Shown: positions 42,271 through 50,155 of the stretch, one piece after another | Layout of the letters: every line of letters begins with the position of its first letter | Position numbering within the stretch: the stretch's first letter is position 1 | Source of the DNA: Actinokineospora globicatena | GTDB taxonomy: Bacteria; Actinomycetota; Actinomycetes; Mycobacteriales; Pseudonocardiaceae | Assembly (NCBI RefSeq): GCF_024171945.1 | Contig: NZ_JAMTCR010000006.1 | Coordinates: 682,001-746,000 of the forward strand | DNA length: 64,000 bases | Reading direction: 5' to 3' | Translations under genes and position numbers: made by a program | Notes under the pieces: model-generated | What the model was told of the DNA's origin: nothing | Database searches by the model: none | Seen by the model: only the letters and a program-made list of their open reading frames with translations

Positions 42271-42873
42271 TCAGGCCTCTCGGAGGCCGAGCCTGCGCAG
42301 TTCCAGCCGCGCCAGCACCCGCACCGCCTCCGGATCACCCGAGCGCCACCCGTCGCCGACCGGGCCCGCCGTCGCCAGCCGGGTGAACGGCTGCGTGGTC
42401 AACGCCCGCAGCGCCAGCATGTCGTGCCCGGGCGCGCCCAACCCGCGCAACCGCGCCGCCCCGGTCGCCTGCCTGACATACCGCACGCGCAGCGGCAGCC
42501 AGGTGACCAGTAGGAACAGCACCGGAACCACGATCAGCACCACCGTCAGCCAGAACGCCAGGTCCTGCACCGCCTCGATCTGGCGCCACCCGGCGTCCGA
42601 GATCCGAGCGGACGCCGCCGCCCCGCCGCGCAGGGCCTCGGCCACCGAGTCGCCCGCCAGCGGGATGCCGTCCGCCTTGTCGGCGGCGGTGTTGAACGTG
42701 CCCTGCAACGCCGTGCCCGCCTCCACCAGCCGATCCCCGGGGCCGCGCAGCGCGAGCACGGTCTCCCGCACGGTCAACGCCACCCACACCGCCAGCGCCG
42801 CGACGACTACAGCGGTCACGTCGGCGAGCGCCTGCCGGAGCACGCGGTCGGGGCGTTCGGCGTAGAGCTTCAT
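42271..42873 (-). CDS. Two-helix membrane protein of unknown function
   Basis: 200 residues. Two hydrophobic segments (about 17-42 and 107-127) flank an extracytoplasmic loop with DKADGIPLAGDSVAEALRGG; the cytoplasmic tail is Arg/Leu-rich (AVRVLARLELRRLGLREA). This pattern resembles actinobacterial membrane proteins of unknown function. GGGAGGA lies just upstream of the ATG. 18 bp after the second fluC gene, probably in one operon with it. Confidence 0.6.
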   Translation of the reverse strand: MKLYAERPDRVLRQALADVTAVVVAALAVWVALTVRETVLALRGPGDRLVEAGTALQGTFNTAADKADGIPLAGDSVAEALRGGAAASARISDAGWRQIEAVQDLAFWLTVVLIVVPVLFLLVTWLPLRVRYVRQATGAARLRGLGAPGHDMLALRALTTQPFTRLATAGPVGDGWRSGDPEAVRVLARLELRRLGLREA

Positions 42874-42891
42874 CGGTCCTCCCAGCGGGGA

Positions 42892-43242
42892 TCAGCCCGC
42901 GACGGCGTGCGCACCGGCCAGGCCGCACCAGAATGCCGCGAGACCCGCGATCAGCGACACCGCGATGTTGGCGAACGCCCGTCGACGATCACCCGACTCA
43001 GCCAGCACCAGGGTCTCGTAGGAGAAGGTGGAGTAGGTGGTCAGCGCGCCGCAGAACCCGGTACCCAGCAGCGGCAGCCAGTCGCCCCACCCGACCACGG
43101 CGCCGAGCACGAGGCTGCCCACCACGTTCACCACCACCGTCCCCCAGGGGAAACCCGACGGCCGGGGGATGGCCCGATCGACCAAGTAGCGCAGCGGCGC
43201 ACCGACAGCGGCACCGATCGCCACCTGCAGTGCCCCGTTCAC
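42892..43242 (-). CDS. crcB: FluC/CrcB fluoride channel subunit
   Basis: 116 residues, four hydrophobic segments. Fluc signatures: IGAAVGAPLRYLVDRAI, FPWGTVVVNVVGSLVLGAVV with the pore Asn, and GFCGALTTYSTFSYE. Forms a dual-topology channel that expels fluoride. GTG start overlaps the stop of the upstream paralogue by GTGA, so the two subunits are translationally coupled, as in heterodimeric Fluc pairs. Confidence 0.95.
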   Translation of the reverse strand: MNGALQVAIGAAVGAPLRYLVDRAIPRPSGFPWGTVVVNVVGSLVLGAVVGWGDWLPLLGTGFCGALTTYSTFSYETLVLAESGDRRRAFANIAVSLIAGLAAFWCGLAGAHAVAG

Positions 43243-43613
43243 CGCGCACCCGCCAACCGCCGCGTGACGCGAGCACCGGCCGTGACCGCCATTAGCGCCA
43301 AGGCGAGGGTCCCGAGCAGGTAGGTGAACGCGAGCAGGACGTTCTCGTCGAGCATCCGCTGGAAATCCGCGCAATAGGACGAGAAGGTGGTGAACCCGCC
43401 CAGAACCCCTATCCCCAGGAACGGCCGCACTAGGGGGTGCGGGGTGCGCAGTTCGACCACCACGACCATGAGGCAGCCCATCGCCAGGCAGCCGACCACG
43501 TTGATGACCAGCGTCGACCACGGCGAGGGCCACGCCGTGCCCGCCCCGTAGCGGGCCAGCGCGCCGATCACGCCACCGGCGGAAACCACCGCCGCTGTTG
43601 CCTTGTCCCGCAT
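43239..43613 (-). CDS. crcB: FluC/CrcB fluoride channel subunit
   Basis: 124 residues. GGVIGALARYGAGTAWPSPW, TLVINVVGCLAMGCLMVVVV and GVLGGFTTFSSYCADF match Fluc. It is the first of a coupled pair and is preceded by GGAGGG close to the ATG. A fluoride riboswitch would be expected in some bacteria, but none is recognisable upstream. Confidence 0.95.
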   Translation of the reverse strand: MRDKATAAVVSAGGVIGALARYGAGTAWPSPWSTLVINVVGCLAMGCLMVVVVELRTPHPLVRPFLGIGVLGGFTTFSSYCADFQRMLDENVLLAFTYLLGTLALALMAVTAGARVTRRLAGAR

Positions 43614-44083
43614 TTCCCTCCATGGTCGAACTATCACGCCGATGTTATGGATCGGCGGAGTGTTGTGCCCACCGGACCCGATGTAGAGGATGCCGCCATG
43701 GAGTCGACCCGCCCGGTAAACACCGTCACACCGCGCGCCGGTGTGCGGTCCGGGGGCGGTCTGGCGGGGCGTCGCGGCGCGTCGTCCGGCCCGCTGGCGC
43801 CCCTTGCTCCGACGGTGTCCGATTCGTCCGCACGGGTGACGCACGACACGCAAACGCGTCACTCTGGCCTGCCCGGCGCGCCCCGTCAAGGGGTCCGCGC
43901 CGAGCCGTGACCGATTCGGTTCTTCATGATCACATTCGACATCAGTGCTGGCCAAGGCCGGTGTGGCCGGAGTATGGTCTAGACCAAATCACCCATCTGT
44001 CCGATTGCCGGGCCCCGGGAACCGCCTCGACCATGAGCGGGTCTCGCGAACCGGTCGCGTGACGGTCGAAGGAGTTTGCGCGT
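43614..44083. promoter_or_regulatory. Divergent region between crcB pair and ngc operon
   Basis: 470 bp without a supported gene. It contains the ngc dre operator at 43975-43986 and the promoters of both flanking operons. A 5'-CATGATCACATTC-like less GC-rich stretch lies just before the dre. Short frames here have no recognisable features. Confidence 0.5.
43975..43986. promoter_or_regulatory. Perfect DasR operator (dre) of the ngc operon
   Basis: TGGTCTAGACCA, the complete 12-bp palindromic dre core, 98 bp upstream of the ngcE start. Places the chitin-sugar importer, GH4 enzyme and kinase under DasR-type control. Confidence 0.85.
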
Positions 44084-45508
44084 ATGTCCGCCGCACTTCC
44101 GCAGAACCCCAGTCGTCGGTCGGTGCTCAAGGGGCTGGGGATGGCCGCGCTCGCGGCCGGTCCGCTCTCCGCGTGCGCGTTCGGTTCCTCTTCCGAGCCC
44201 AGCACCGGTGGTGCCACCGGTGAGAAGTCCGCCAACAACCCCTTCGGTGTCGTCGCCAACGCCCCGCTCGAGGTGGTCATCTTCAAGGGCGGCCTCGGTG
44301 ACGCCTACGCCACCGACGTGCACGAGCCGCTCTACAAGAAGGCCTACCCGCAGGCCGAGATCAAGCACGTGCCCACCCAGCAGATCGCGCAGACGCTGCA
44401 GCCGCGCTTCGCGGGCGGCAACGTGCCCGACATGATCGCCAACTCCGGCAGCGACATGATGGACAACGGCGCGCTGCAGGGCGAGGGCCAGCTGCTCGAC
44501 CTGACCGCGCTCTACAACGCCCCCGCCATCGGCGGCACCGGCACCGTCCGCGACAGCCTGCTGCCCGGCAGCATGGAGGCGGGCTTCATCGGCGGCAAGC
44601 CGTACATGATGAAGTACATCTACACCGTCTACGGCCTCTGGTACGACTCGGCGCTGTTCACCAAGAACAGCTGGGCCGCGCCGACCACCTTCGAGGAGTT
44701 CGACGCGCTGCTCGGCAAGATCAAGGCCGCCGGACTGCAGCCGTACGCGTACGCGGGCAAGAACGCCGCCTACTACCAGTACTGGATGATCGCGGTGACC
44801 GCGGGCAAGATCGGCGGCAACCAGGTCCTGATCGACATGGACAACCTCAAGGAGGGTGTCTGGACCTCCGACCCGGTCCGCCAGGCGGCCGAGGCGTGGG
44901 CGTCGATCGGCAAGAAGTACCTGGACCCCAGCTTCGAGGGCCTCACCCACACCGAGGTGCAGACCGCGCAGAACCAGGGCAAGGTCGGCATGTACCCGTC
45001 CGGCTCGTGGTTGGAGAACGAGCAGAAGGAGCAGACCCCGGCCGGGTTCCAGTACGCGCTGGCCCCGACCCCGAGCGTCAGCTCCTCGGACAAGCTGCCC
45101 TACGGCGCCATCCGCGCCGCGGCGGGCGAGTCCTACATCGTGCCGTCGAAGGCCAAGAACTCCGCCGGTGGCCTCGAGTACCTGCGCGTCATGCTCTCCA
45201 AGGAGGGCGCCCGCGGCTTCACCGAGAAGACCGGCATCATCACCGTCGTCAAGGGCTCCGCCGACGGCCTGAAGCTCTCGCCCGGCACGCAGTCGTCCAA
45301 CGACGCGCTGAAGAAGGCCGGCGACAACATCATCACCTACAACCTGTTCGAGGACTGGTACAAGGAGTTCGAGACCGAGCTGCGCTCCAAGACCAACGCG
45401 CTGATGTTCGGCCGGATCAACGCCGAGCAGTTCTGCAAGGACATCCAGGCCAAGGCCGACGCGGTCAAGGCGGACTCCTCCATCACCAAGCAGTCCCGCA
45501 CGTCATGA
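44084..45508 (+). CDS. ngcE: NgcE-like N-acetylglucosamine/chitobiose-binding lipoprotein
   Basis: 474 residues. Twin-arginine lipoprotein signal: NPSRRSVLKGLGMAALAAGP with lipobox Cys at residue 31 (PLSAC). A family 1 solute-binding protein follows; the sequence matches the NgcE type (binding protein of the non-PTS GlcNAc and diacetylchitobiose ABC importer of Streptomyces): EVVIFKGGLGDAYATDVHEP, AQTLQPRFAGGNVPDMIANS, and MEAGFIGGKPYMMKYIYTVY. ATG with AAGGAG 10 nt upstream. First gene of five in a dre-controlled operon; overlaps ngcF by ATGA. There is no ATPase in the operon. Confidence 0.9.
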   Translation: MSAALPQNPSRRSVLKGLGMAALAAGPLSACAFGSSSEPSTGGATGEKSANNPFGVVANAPLEVVIFKGGLGDAYATDVHEPLYKKAYPQAEIKHVPTQQIAQTLQPRFAGGNVPDMIANSGSDMMDNGALQGEGQLLDLTALYNAPAIGGTGTVRDSLLPGSMEAGFIGGKPYMMKYIYTVYGLWYDSALFTKNSWAAPTTFEEFDALLGKIKAAGLQPYAYAGKNAAYYQYWMIAVTAGKIGGNQVLIDMDNLKEGVWTSDPVRQAAEAWASIGKKYLDPSFEGLTHTEVQTAQNQGKVGMYPSGSWLENEQKEQTPAGFQYALAPTPSVSSSDKLPYGAIRAAAGESYIVPSKAKNSAGGLEYLRVMLSKEGARGFTEKTGIITVVKGSADGLKLSPGTQSSNDALKKAGDNIITYNLFEDWYKEFETELRSKTNALMFGRINAEQFCKDIQAKADAVKADSSITKQSRTS

Positions 45509-46407
45509 GGATGCCCCGCGGCGGCGCCAGGTTCGTCATCGGCTTCCTGGCGCTGCCGGTCCTCCTGTACGTGGTCTTCGTGATCGCGCCGTACCTGCAG
45601 GCGTTCTACCTCGCCTTCACCGATTGGCGCGGGGTGTCGTCCACCCCGCGCTTCTCCGGGTTCGACAACTTCACCCGGCTGCTGGCCGACCCGACGTTCT
45701 GGGCCGCGGTCGGCCACCACGTGGTGCTGCTGCTCGCGCTGCCGCTGACCACGCTGGCCATCGCGCTGTTCTTCGCGTTCCTGCTGAACATGGGCGCGGG
45801 CACCAAGGGCGTGCGCGGGTCGAAGTTCTACCAAGCGGTGTTCTTCTTCCCGCAGGTCCTCGCGGTCGCGGTGATCGGCGTGCTGTTCCAGGCGGTGTAC
45901 CGGCCGGACCAGGGTGGTGTCCTCAATGGACTCCTGGACCTGGTCGGGGTCGCTCCCATCGGCTGGCTCACGCAACCGAAGCTGGCGCTGTGGTCGCTGA
46001 TCGCGGTCCTGGTGTGGCAGGCGGTCGGGTTCTACGTCGTGCTGTTCGCCGCGGGCATGGCCAACATCCCCAAGGAGGTCGTGGAGGCCGCCGAGATCGA
46101 CGGCTGCGGCCGGGCGCGGATGTTCTTCCAGATCACCCTGCCGCTGCTGTGGGACACCGTGCAGGTCGCCTGGGTGTACCTGGGCATCGCGGCGTTCGAC
46201 GGGTTCGCGCTGGTGGCCACCCTCTCGGTGGACCGCGGCGGGCCGGACGGGTCGACCACGGTGCTGCCGCTGGAGATCTGGCGCACCGCGTTCACCTACT
46301 CCAAGTTCGGCTACGCCTCGGCGATGGGTGTCGCGTTGTTCGTGCTGAGCCTCACCTTCGCCGTGCTCACCCTGCGGGTGACCAGGCGGGAACGGATCGA
46401 GTACTGA
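45505..46407 (+). CDS. ngcF: NgcF-like sugar ABC permease
   Basis: 300 residues, six hydrophobic segments of the MalF-type permease family. The EAA loop reads EVVEAAEIDGCGRARMFFQ and docks an ATPase of the MsiK type. FSGFDNFTRLLADPTFW is the usual extracellular segment. Overlaps ngcE by ATGA and touches ngcG with a shared A (TGATG). Confidence 0.9.
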   Translation: MRMPRGGARFVIGFLALPVLLYVVFVIAPYLQAFYLAFTDWRGVSSTPRFSGFDNFTRLLADPTFWAAVGHHVVLLLALPLTTLAIALFFAFLLNMGAGTKGVRGSKFYQAVFFFPQVLAVAVIGVLFQAVYRPDQGGVLNGLLDLVGVAPIGWLTQPKLALWSLIAVLVWQAVGFYVVLFAAGMANIPKEVVEAAEIDGCGRARMFFQITLPLLWDTVQVAWVYLGIAAFDGFALVATLSVDRGGPDGSTTVLPLEIWRTAFTYSKFGYASAMGVALFVLSLTFAVLTLRVTRRERIEY

Positions 46408-47309
46408 TGAGCAACCTCACCGTCGACCGCCCGGCCGAGCGCGCGGAGGCGGCCGGGGCGCGCCGGGCGGACAAGCGCGCCCCCAAGGTCTTCAACGGGC
46501 TCTCGCACCTGGCGCTGGCGATCTGGGCGGCCACGGTGATCCTGCCGATCCTGTGGACGTTCCTGGCCTCCTTCAAGACCAACACCCAGATCTTCAGCGA
46601 GCCGCTCGGCCTGCCCAGCTCGATCAAGTGGGACTCGTGGGGCCGGGCCTGGGAGAAGGCCAACGTCGGGCAGTACATGCTCAACAGCGTGTTCGTGGTG
46701 GCGCTGTCCACCGCGGGCACGATGCTGCTCGGCTCGATGGCGGCCTACGTGCTGGCCCGGTTCTCCTTCCGGGGCAACCGGTTCATCTACGTCATGTTCG
46801 TCTCGGGCATGGTGTTCCCGGTGTTCCTTGCCCTGGTGCCGCTGTTCTTCGTGGTGCGCAACCTGGGCCTGCTCGACACCCACACCGGGTTGATCCTGGT
46901 CTACATCGCGTACTCGCTGCCGTTCACGGTCTTCTTCCTGACCGCGTTCTTCCGCACGCTGCCCTCGCAGATCGCCGAGGCGGCGCTGATCGACGGCGCC
47001 TCGCACACCAGGACGTTCTTCCAGATCATGGTGCCGATGGCCAAGCCCGGCCTGATCAGCATCACCATCTTCAACGTGATCGGCCAGTGGAACCAGTACC
47101 TGCTGCCGATCGTGCTGCTCTCCGGCGACGTCGAGGACAAGTGGGTGCTGACCCAGGGCATCGCCAACATCTCCACCAACGCCGGCTACCAGGCCGACTG
47201 GCCGAGCCTGTTCGCCGCGCTCACCATGACCATCATCCCGGCGCTGGCGGTGTACCTCGTGTTCCAGCGGCAGATCCAGGCAGGCCTGACCTCGGGAGCC
47301 CTCAAGTGA
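46407..47309 (+). CDS. ngcG: NgcG-like sugar ABC permease
   Basis: 300 residues, six hydrophobic segments, MalG-type. LWTFLASFKTNTQIFSEPLG is the conserved first loop; the EAA loop reads IAEAALIDGASHTRTFFQIM. Completes the heteromeric channel with NgcF. The stop overlaps the GH4 gene by GTGA. Confidence 0.9.
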   Translation: MSNLTVDRPAERAEAAGARRADKRAPKVFNGLSHLALAIWAATVILPILWTFLASFKTNTQIFSEPLGLPSSIKWDSWGRAWEKANVGQYMLNSVFVVALSTAGTMLLGSMAAYVLARFSFRGNRFIYVMFVSGMVFPVFLALVPLFFVVRNLGLLDTHTGLILVYIAYSLPFTVFFLTAFFRTLPSQIAEAALIDGASHTRTFFQIMVPMAKPGLISITIFNVIGQWNQYLLPIVLLSGDVEDKWVLTQGIANISTNAGYQADWPSLFAALTMTIIPALAVYLVFQRQIQAGLTSGALK

Positions 47310-48562
47310 AACTCGCTGTCGTCGGCGGCGGCTCGACCTACACCCCGGAGCTGGTGGACGGCATCGCCCGGCTGCACACCGAGCTGCCGGTCACCGAGCT
47401 GTCGCTGGTCGACCCGGACGTCAACCGGCTCGAGCTGGTCGCCGGGGTGTCGGCGCGGATCCTGGCCCGCGCCGGGCACCCCGCGCGGGTCACCACCAGC
47501 ACCGAGCTGGAACTCGGGGTGGCGGGCGCGGACGCGGTGCTGGTGCAGCTGCGCGTCGGCGGGCAGGCCATGCGCCACCAGGACGAGACGGTGCCGCTGG
47601 AATGCGGGTGCGTCGGCCAGGAGACCGTCGGCGCGGGCGGGCTCGCCATGGCGCTGCGCACGGTGCCGGTCGTGCTGGACGTGGCCGAGCGGATCGCCTC
47701 GGTCGCACCGCGCGCGTGGATCGTCGACTTCACCAACCCGGTGGGCATCGTGACCCGCGCGCTGCTCGACGCCGGGCACCGCGCCATCGGCCTGTGCAAC
47801 GTCGCCATCGGGTTCCAGCGCCGGTTCGCCGCGCTGCTCGACGTCGACCCCGGCCGGGTCGCGCTCGACCACGTCGGCCTCAACCACCTGACCTGGGTCC
47901 GCTCGGTCTACCTGCGCGGCGAGGACGTGCTGCCGCGCCTGCTCGACCAGCACGGCGACGTGATCGCCAAGCAGGTCGGGCTTCCCGAGCACGTGCTGCG
48001 CGGCTTGGGGATCGTGCCGTCGTACTACTTGCGCTACTTCTACGAGCACGACGCGGTGGTCGCCGAGCAGAGGGTGTCACCGTCGCGCGCGAGCACCGTT
48101 GCCGACGTCGAGGACAAGTTGCTCGCGCTGTACGCCGACCCGACCGTCGACACCAAGCCCGACCTGCTGACCAGCCGGGGCGGCGCGTTCTACTCGGAGG
48201 CGGCGGTCGCCCTCCTCGCCTCGTTGTTCGGCGAGGGCGGGGACGTGCACGTGGTGAACGTCCGCAACAACGGGACGCTGCCGTTCCTGCCGGACAACGC
48301 CGTCATCGAGGTCCCCGCGACGGTGACCAGCGCCGGTGCCCAGACGTGGCCGATCGCGCCGGTGTCACCGCTGCTGGCCGGGCTGATCGGGCACGTGTCG
48401 GCGTACGAGACCCTCGCGGTCCGCGCGGCCATCACCGGCGGCGTCGACCTGGTCACCGAGGCGCTGCTGGCGCACCCGCTGATCGGCCAGGCGTCGGTCG
48501 CGGAGAAGCTGGCCCAGCGGCTGGTCGAGGTCAACCGCCCGCACCTGCCCTGGGCGTCATGA
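47306..48562 (+). CDS. GH4 family glycosidase (6-phospho-beta-glucosidase-like)
   Basis: 418 residues. NAD- and metal-dependent GH4 fold: Rossmann motif LAVVGGGSTYTPELVDGIAR, VQLRVGGQAMRHQDETVPLE, GQETVGAGGLAMALRTVP, WIVDFTNPVGIVTRALL, the metal-binding Cys in IGLCNVAIGFQ, and HVGLNHLTWVRSVYL with the metal His. In other bacteria GH4 6-phospho-beta-glycosidases cleave phosphorylated cellobiose or chitobiose. Here, downstream of a chitobiose importer and upstream of a GlcNAc kinase, the likely substrate is a (phospho-)chitobiose-type sugar (inference from context). Confidence 0.88.
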   Translation: MKLAVVGGGSTYTPELVDGIARLHTELPVTELSLVDPDVNRLELVAGVSARILARAGHPARVTTSTELELGVAGADAVLVQLRVGGQAMRHQDETVPLECGCVGQETVGAGGLAMALRTVPVVLDVAERIASVAPRAWIVDFTNPVGIVTRALLDAGHRAIGLCNVAIGFQRRFAALLDVDPGRVALDHVGLNHLTWVRSVYLRGEDVLPRLLDQHGDVIAKQVGLPEHVLRGLGIVPSYYLRYFYEHDAVVAEQRVSPSRASTVADVEDKLLALYADPTVDTKPDLLTSRGGAFYSEAAVALLASLFGEGGDVHVVNVRNNGTLPFLPDNAVIEVPATVTSAGAQTWPIAPVSPLLAGLIGHVSAYETLAVRAAITGGVDLVTEALLAHPLIGQASVAEKLAQRLVEVNRPHLPWAS

Positions 48563-49521
48563 GGACCCTCCTCGCGGTCGACGGCGGCAACAGCAAGACC
48601 GACATCGCACTGGTGCGCGAGGACGGCACCGTGGTGGCGCGCGGCCGCGGCCCCGGCTTCGAGCCGCAAACCGTCGGTGTCGCTGCCGCTGTCGACGTGG
48701 TCGTCCGCACCGCCGCTCAGATGGTGGGCTCGGGTCCACCCTTCGCCGACCACGTCGCGGCATACCTCGCGGGCGCCGACCTGCCCGAGGAGGAAGTCGC
48801 CCTCCGCGAGGAGTTCTTGCGCCGCGGCGTCGCCCCGTCGGTCGAGGTCGGCAACGACACCTTCGCCCTGCTGCGCGCCGGTTCCACCCGGGGTTGGGGC
48901 GTTGCCGTCGTGTGCGGGGCCGGGGTGAACGCCGCGGGCATCGGCCCCGACGGCCGGGTCGCCCGCTTCCCCGCCCTAGGCCGCCTCACCGGCGACTGGG
49001 GCGGCGGCCAACACCTGGGCGAGGAAGTCCTCTGGCACGCCGTCCGCGCCGAGGACGGCCGCGGCACCCCGACGGAACTCGTCTCCTTGGTCCGAGGCCA
49101 CTTCCGCGCCTCATCCGCCACCGACGTAGCCCTCTCCGTCCACCGAGGCGACATCCCCCGCCACCACCTGGGCGAACTCACCCGCCCCCTGCTCACCCTG
49201 TCGGACCCCGTGGCCCTAGGCCTGGTCGCGCGCCTAGCCGAGGAAATCTGCCTCCTAGGCTGCGCCATCCTCACCCGCCTAGACCTCCTAGGCACCCCCG
49301 CCGACCTAATCCTCGGCGGCGGCGTCCTCACCGGAGGCGCCACCTCCCTGATGGCCGCCGTGGAGTCTGGCTACGCCGCCCGAGCCCCCTTCGCCCGCCT
49401 GCAGGTGGCCAGCCAGCCCCCGATCTTGGGCTCCATCCACCTAGGCCTCTCGCACCTCAACGCCACCCCCACCGCCCACACCCGAGCCACCACCACCCTC
49501 ACCACCACAACCGTCGCCTAA
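48559..49521 (+). CDS. BadF/BadG-type N-acetylglucosamine kinase
   Basis: 320 residues, ASKHA kinase fold. Phosphate-1 loop LLAVDGGNSKTDIALV, VEVGNDTFALLRAGS, adenosine region VAVVCGAGVNAAGIGPDGRV and FPALGRLTGDWGGGQHLGEE, and LILGGGVLTGGATSLM near the C-terminus. Phosphorylates GlcNAc (or GlcN) to feed NagA/NagB; the product GlcN-6-P is also the DasR ligand in Streptomyces. ATG overlaps the GH4 stop. The C-terminal tail is Thr-rich (TRATTTLTTTT). Last gene of the operon. Confidence 0.88.
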   Translation: MRTLLAVDGGNSKTDIALVREDGTVVARGRGPGFEPQTVGVAAAVDVVVRTAAQMVGSGPPFADHVAAYLAGADLPEEEVALREEFLRRGVAPSVEVGNDTFALLRAGSTRGWGVAVVCGAGVNAAGIGPDGRVARFPALGRLTGDWGGGQHLGEEVLWHAVRAEDGRGTPTELVSLVRGHFRASSATDVALSVHRGDIPRHHLGELTRPLLTLSDPVALGLVARLAEEICLLGCAILTRLDLLGTPADLILGGGVLTGGATSLMAAVESGYAARAPFARLQVASQPPILGSIHLGLSHLNATPTAHTRATTTLTTTTVA

Positions 49522-50155
49522 GCGGGCCCCTCACCAAGCACCGCCCCACCACGCCCGACGCCAAGGCACCCCCGCTCCACCAAGTCCCCACGCCCAGTCC
49601 CAGCCCACCACCTGCGACTGGCCAGGACCCGAGCGCATTGCCCCAAGGCACCCGCCGACAACGCTGGCCTATAAGCGCCCGCCGACGACGTTGGCCGCCC
49701 CGCGCTCCACCCGAGTCGCTGGTGCCGGGCCGGCTCGATGGGGTGGACTTGTTTTGTGTGGGGGAGGACCACCCGTAGCGTCGGTAGCGGACAGGGCCAT
49801 GCTTTTCGGCCCCTGCTTTGCGGTCCTGCCACGGGTGTCGTAGGGGCCCCGCGCAAAATAAGTTCGCCGCATCGAGCAAAGCTCGAAACTCGCGCCTGTT
49901 CGATGCCGCAGGCGAGCCGTCTACCGCAGCGAAGCGGAGGCCCGAGACCCGGACTTCCCCCAGCTCAACGCCACTCAGCCACGGCCGCCAAGATCAACCC
50001 GCACCAAAGACCCCCGAATACACAGCCTACCGAGGGGAACGCAAGCGCGGAGAGGCTGAAGTTCGACCCTGTGGACAACCCAGCCCCATGTGGACAACTT
50101 CCAACACCCCTAGCCGCCCTGCAAAGGCAACTCCCCAGCTCCCGAGCCGGCCCCC
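49522..50155. other. Non-coding gap holding repeat copy 2
   Basis: 634 bp between converging genes with no supported coding sequence. Nearly all of it is copy 2 of the repeated element (49574-50098). The remaining ~55 bp before the MsiK-like gene stop is GC-rich and unremarkable. Confidence 0.6.
49574..50098 (-). repeat. Repeated ~500-bp non-coding element, copy 2 (uninterrupted)
   Basis: Reverse-complement match of the element at 36179-37957 without the IS. It contains the same order of parts: DnaA-box-like 9-mers as TGTGGACAA at 50070 and 50089, the empty IS target (GCCT at 50025-50028), the CTCCGCTTCGCTGCGG and CGCCTGCGGCATCG blocks, the long stem-loop (about 49732-49877) and the GGCCARCGTYGTCGG repeats. 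Inverted relative to copy 1, 12 kb away, so recombination between them would invert the segment that carries the ngc operon. Confidence 0.8.

Noticed and set aside
43614..43720. Possible fluoride riboswitch before the crcB pair
   Set aside because: The conserved GAUGG and CUGAUGACUCC blocks are not present on the minus strand; only short unrelated hairpins are seen.
49522..49880. Short ORFs inside the repeated element, often annotated as hypothetical proteins
   Set aside because: The two copies differ by a frame-changing 1-nt indel and the region folds into a long stem-loop, so it reads as non-coding.
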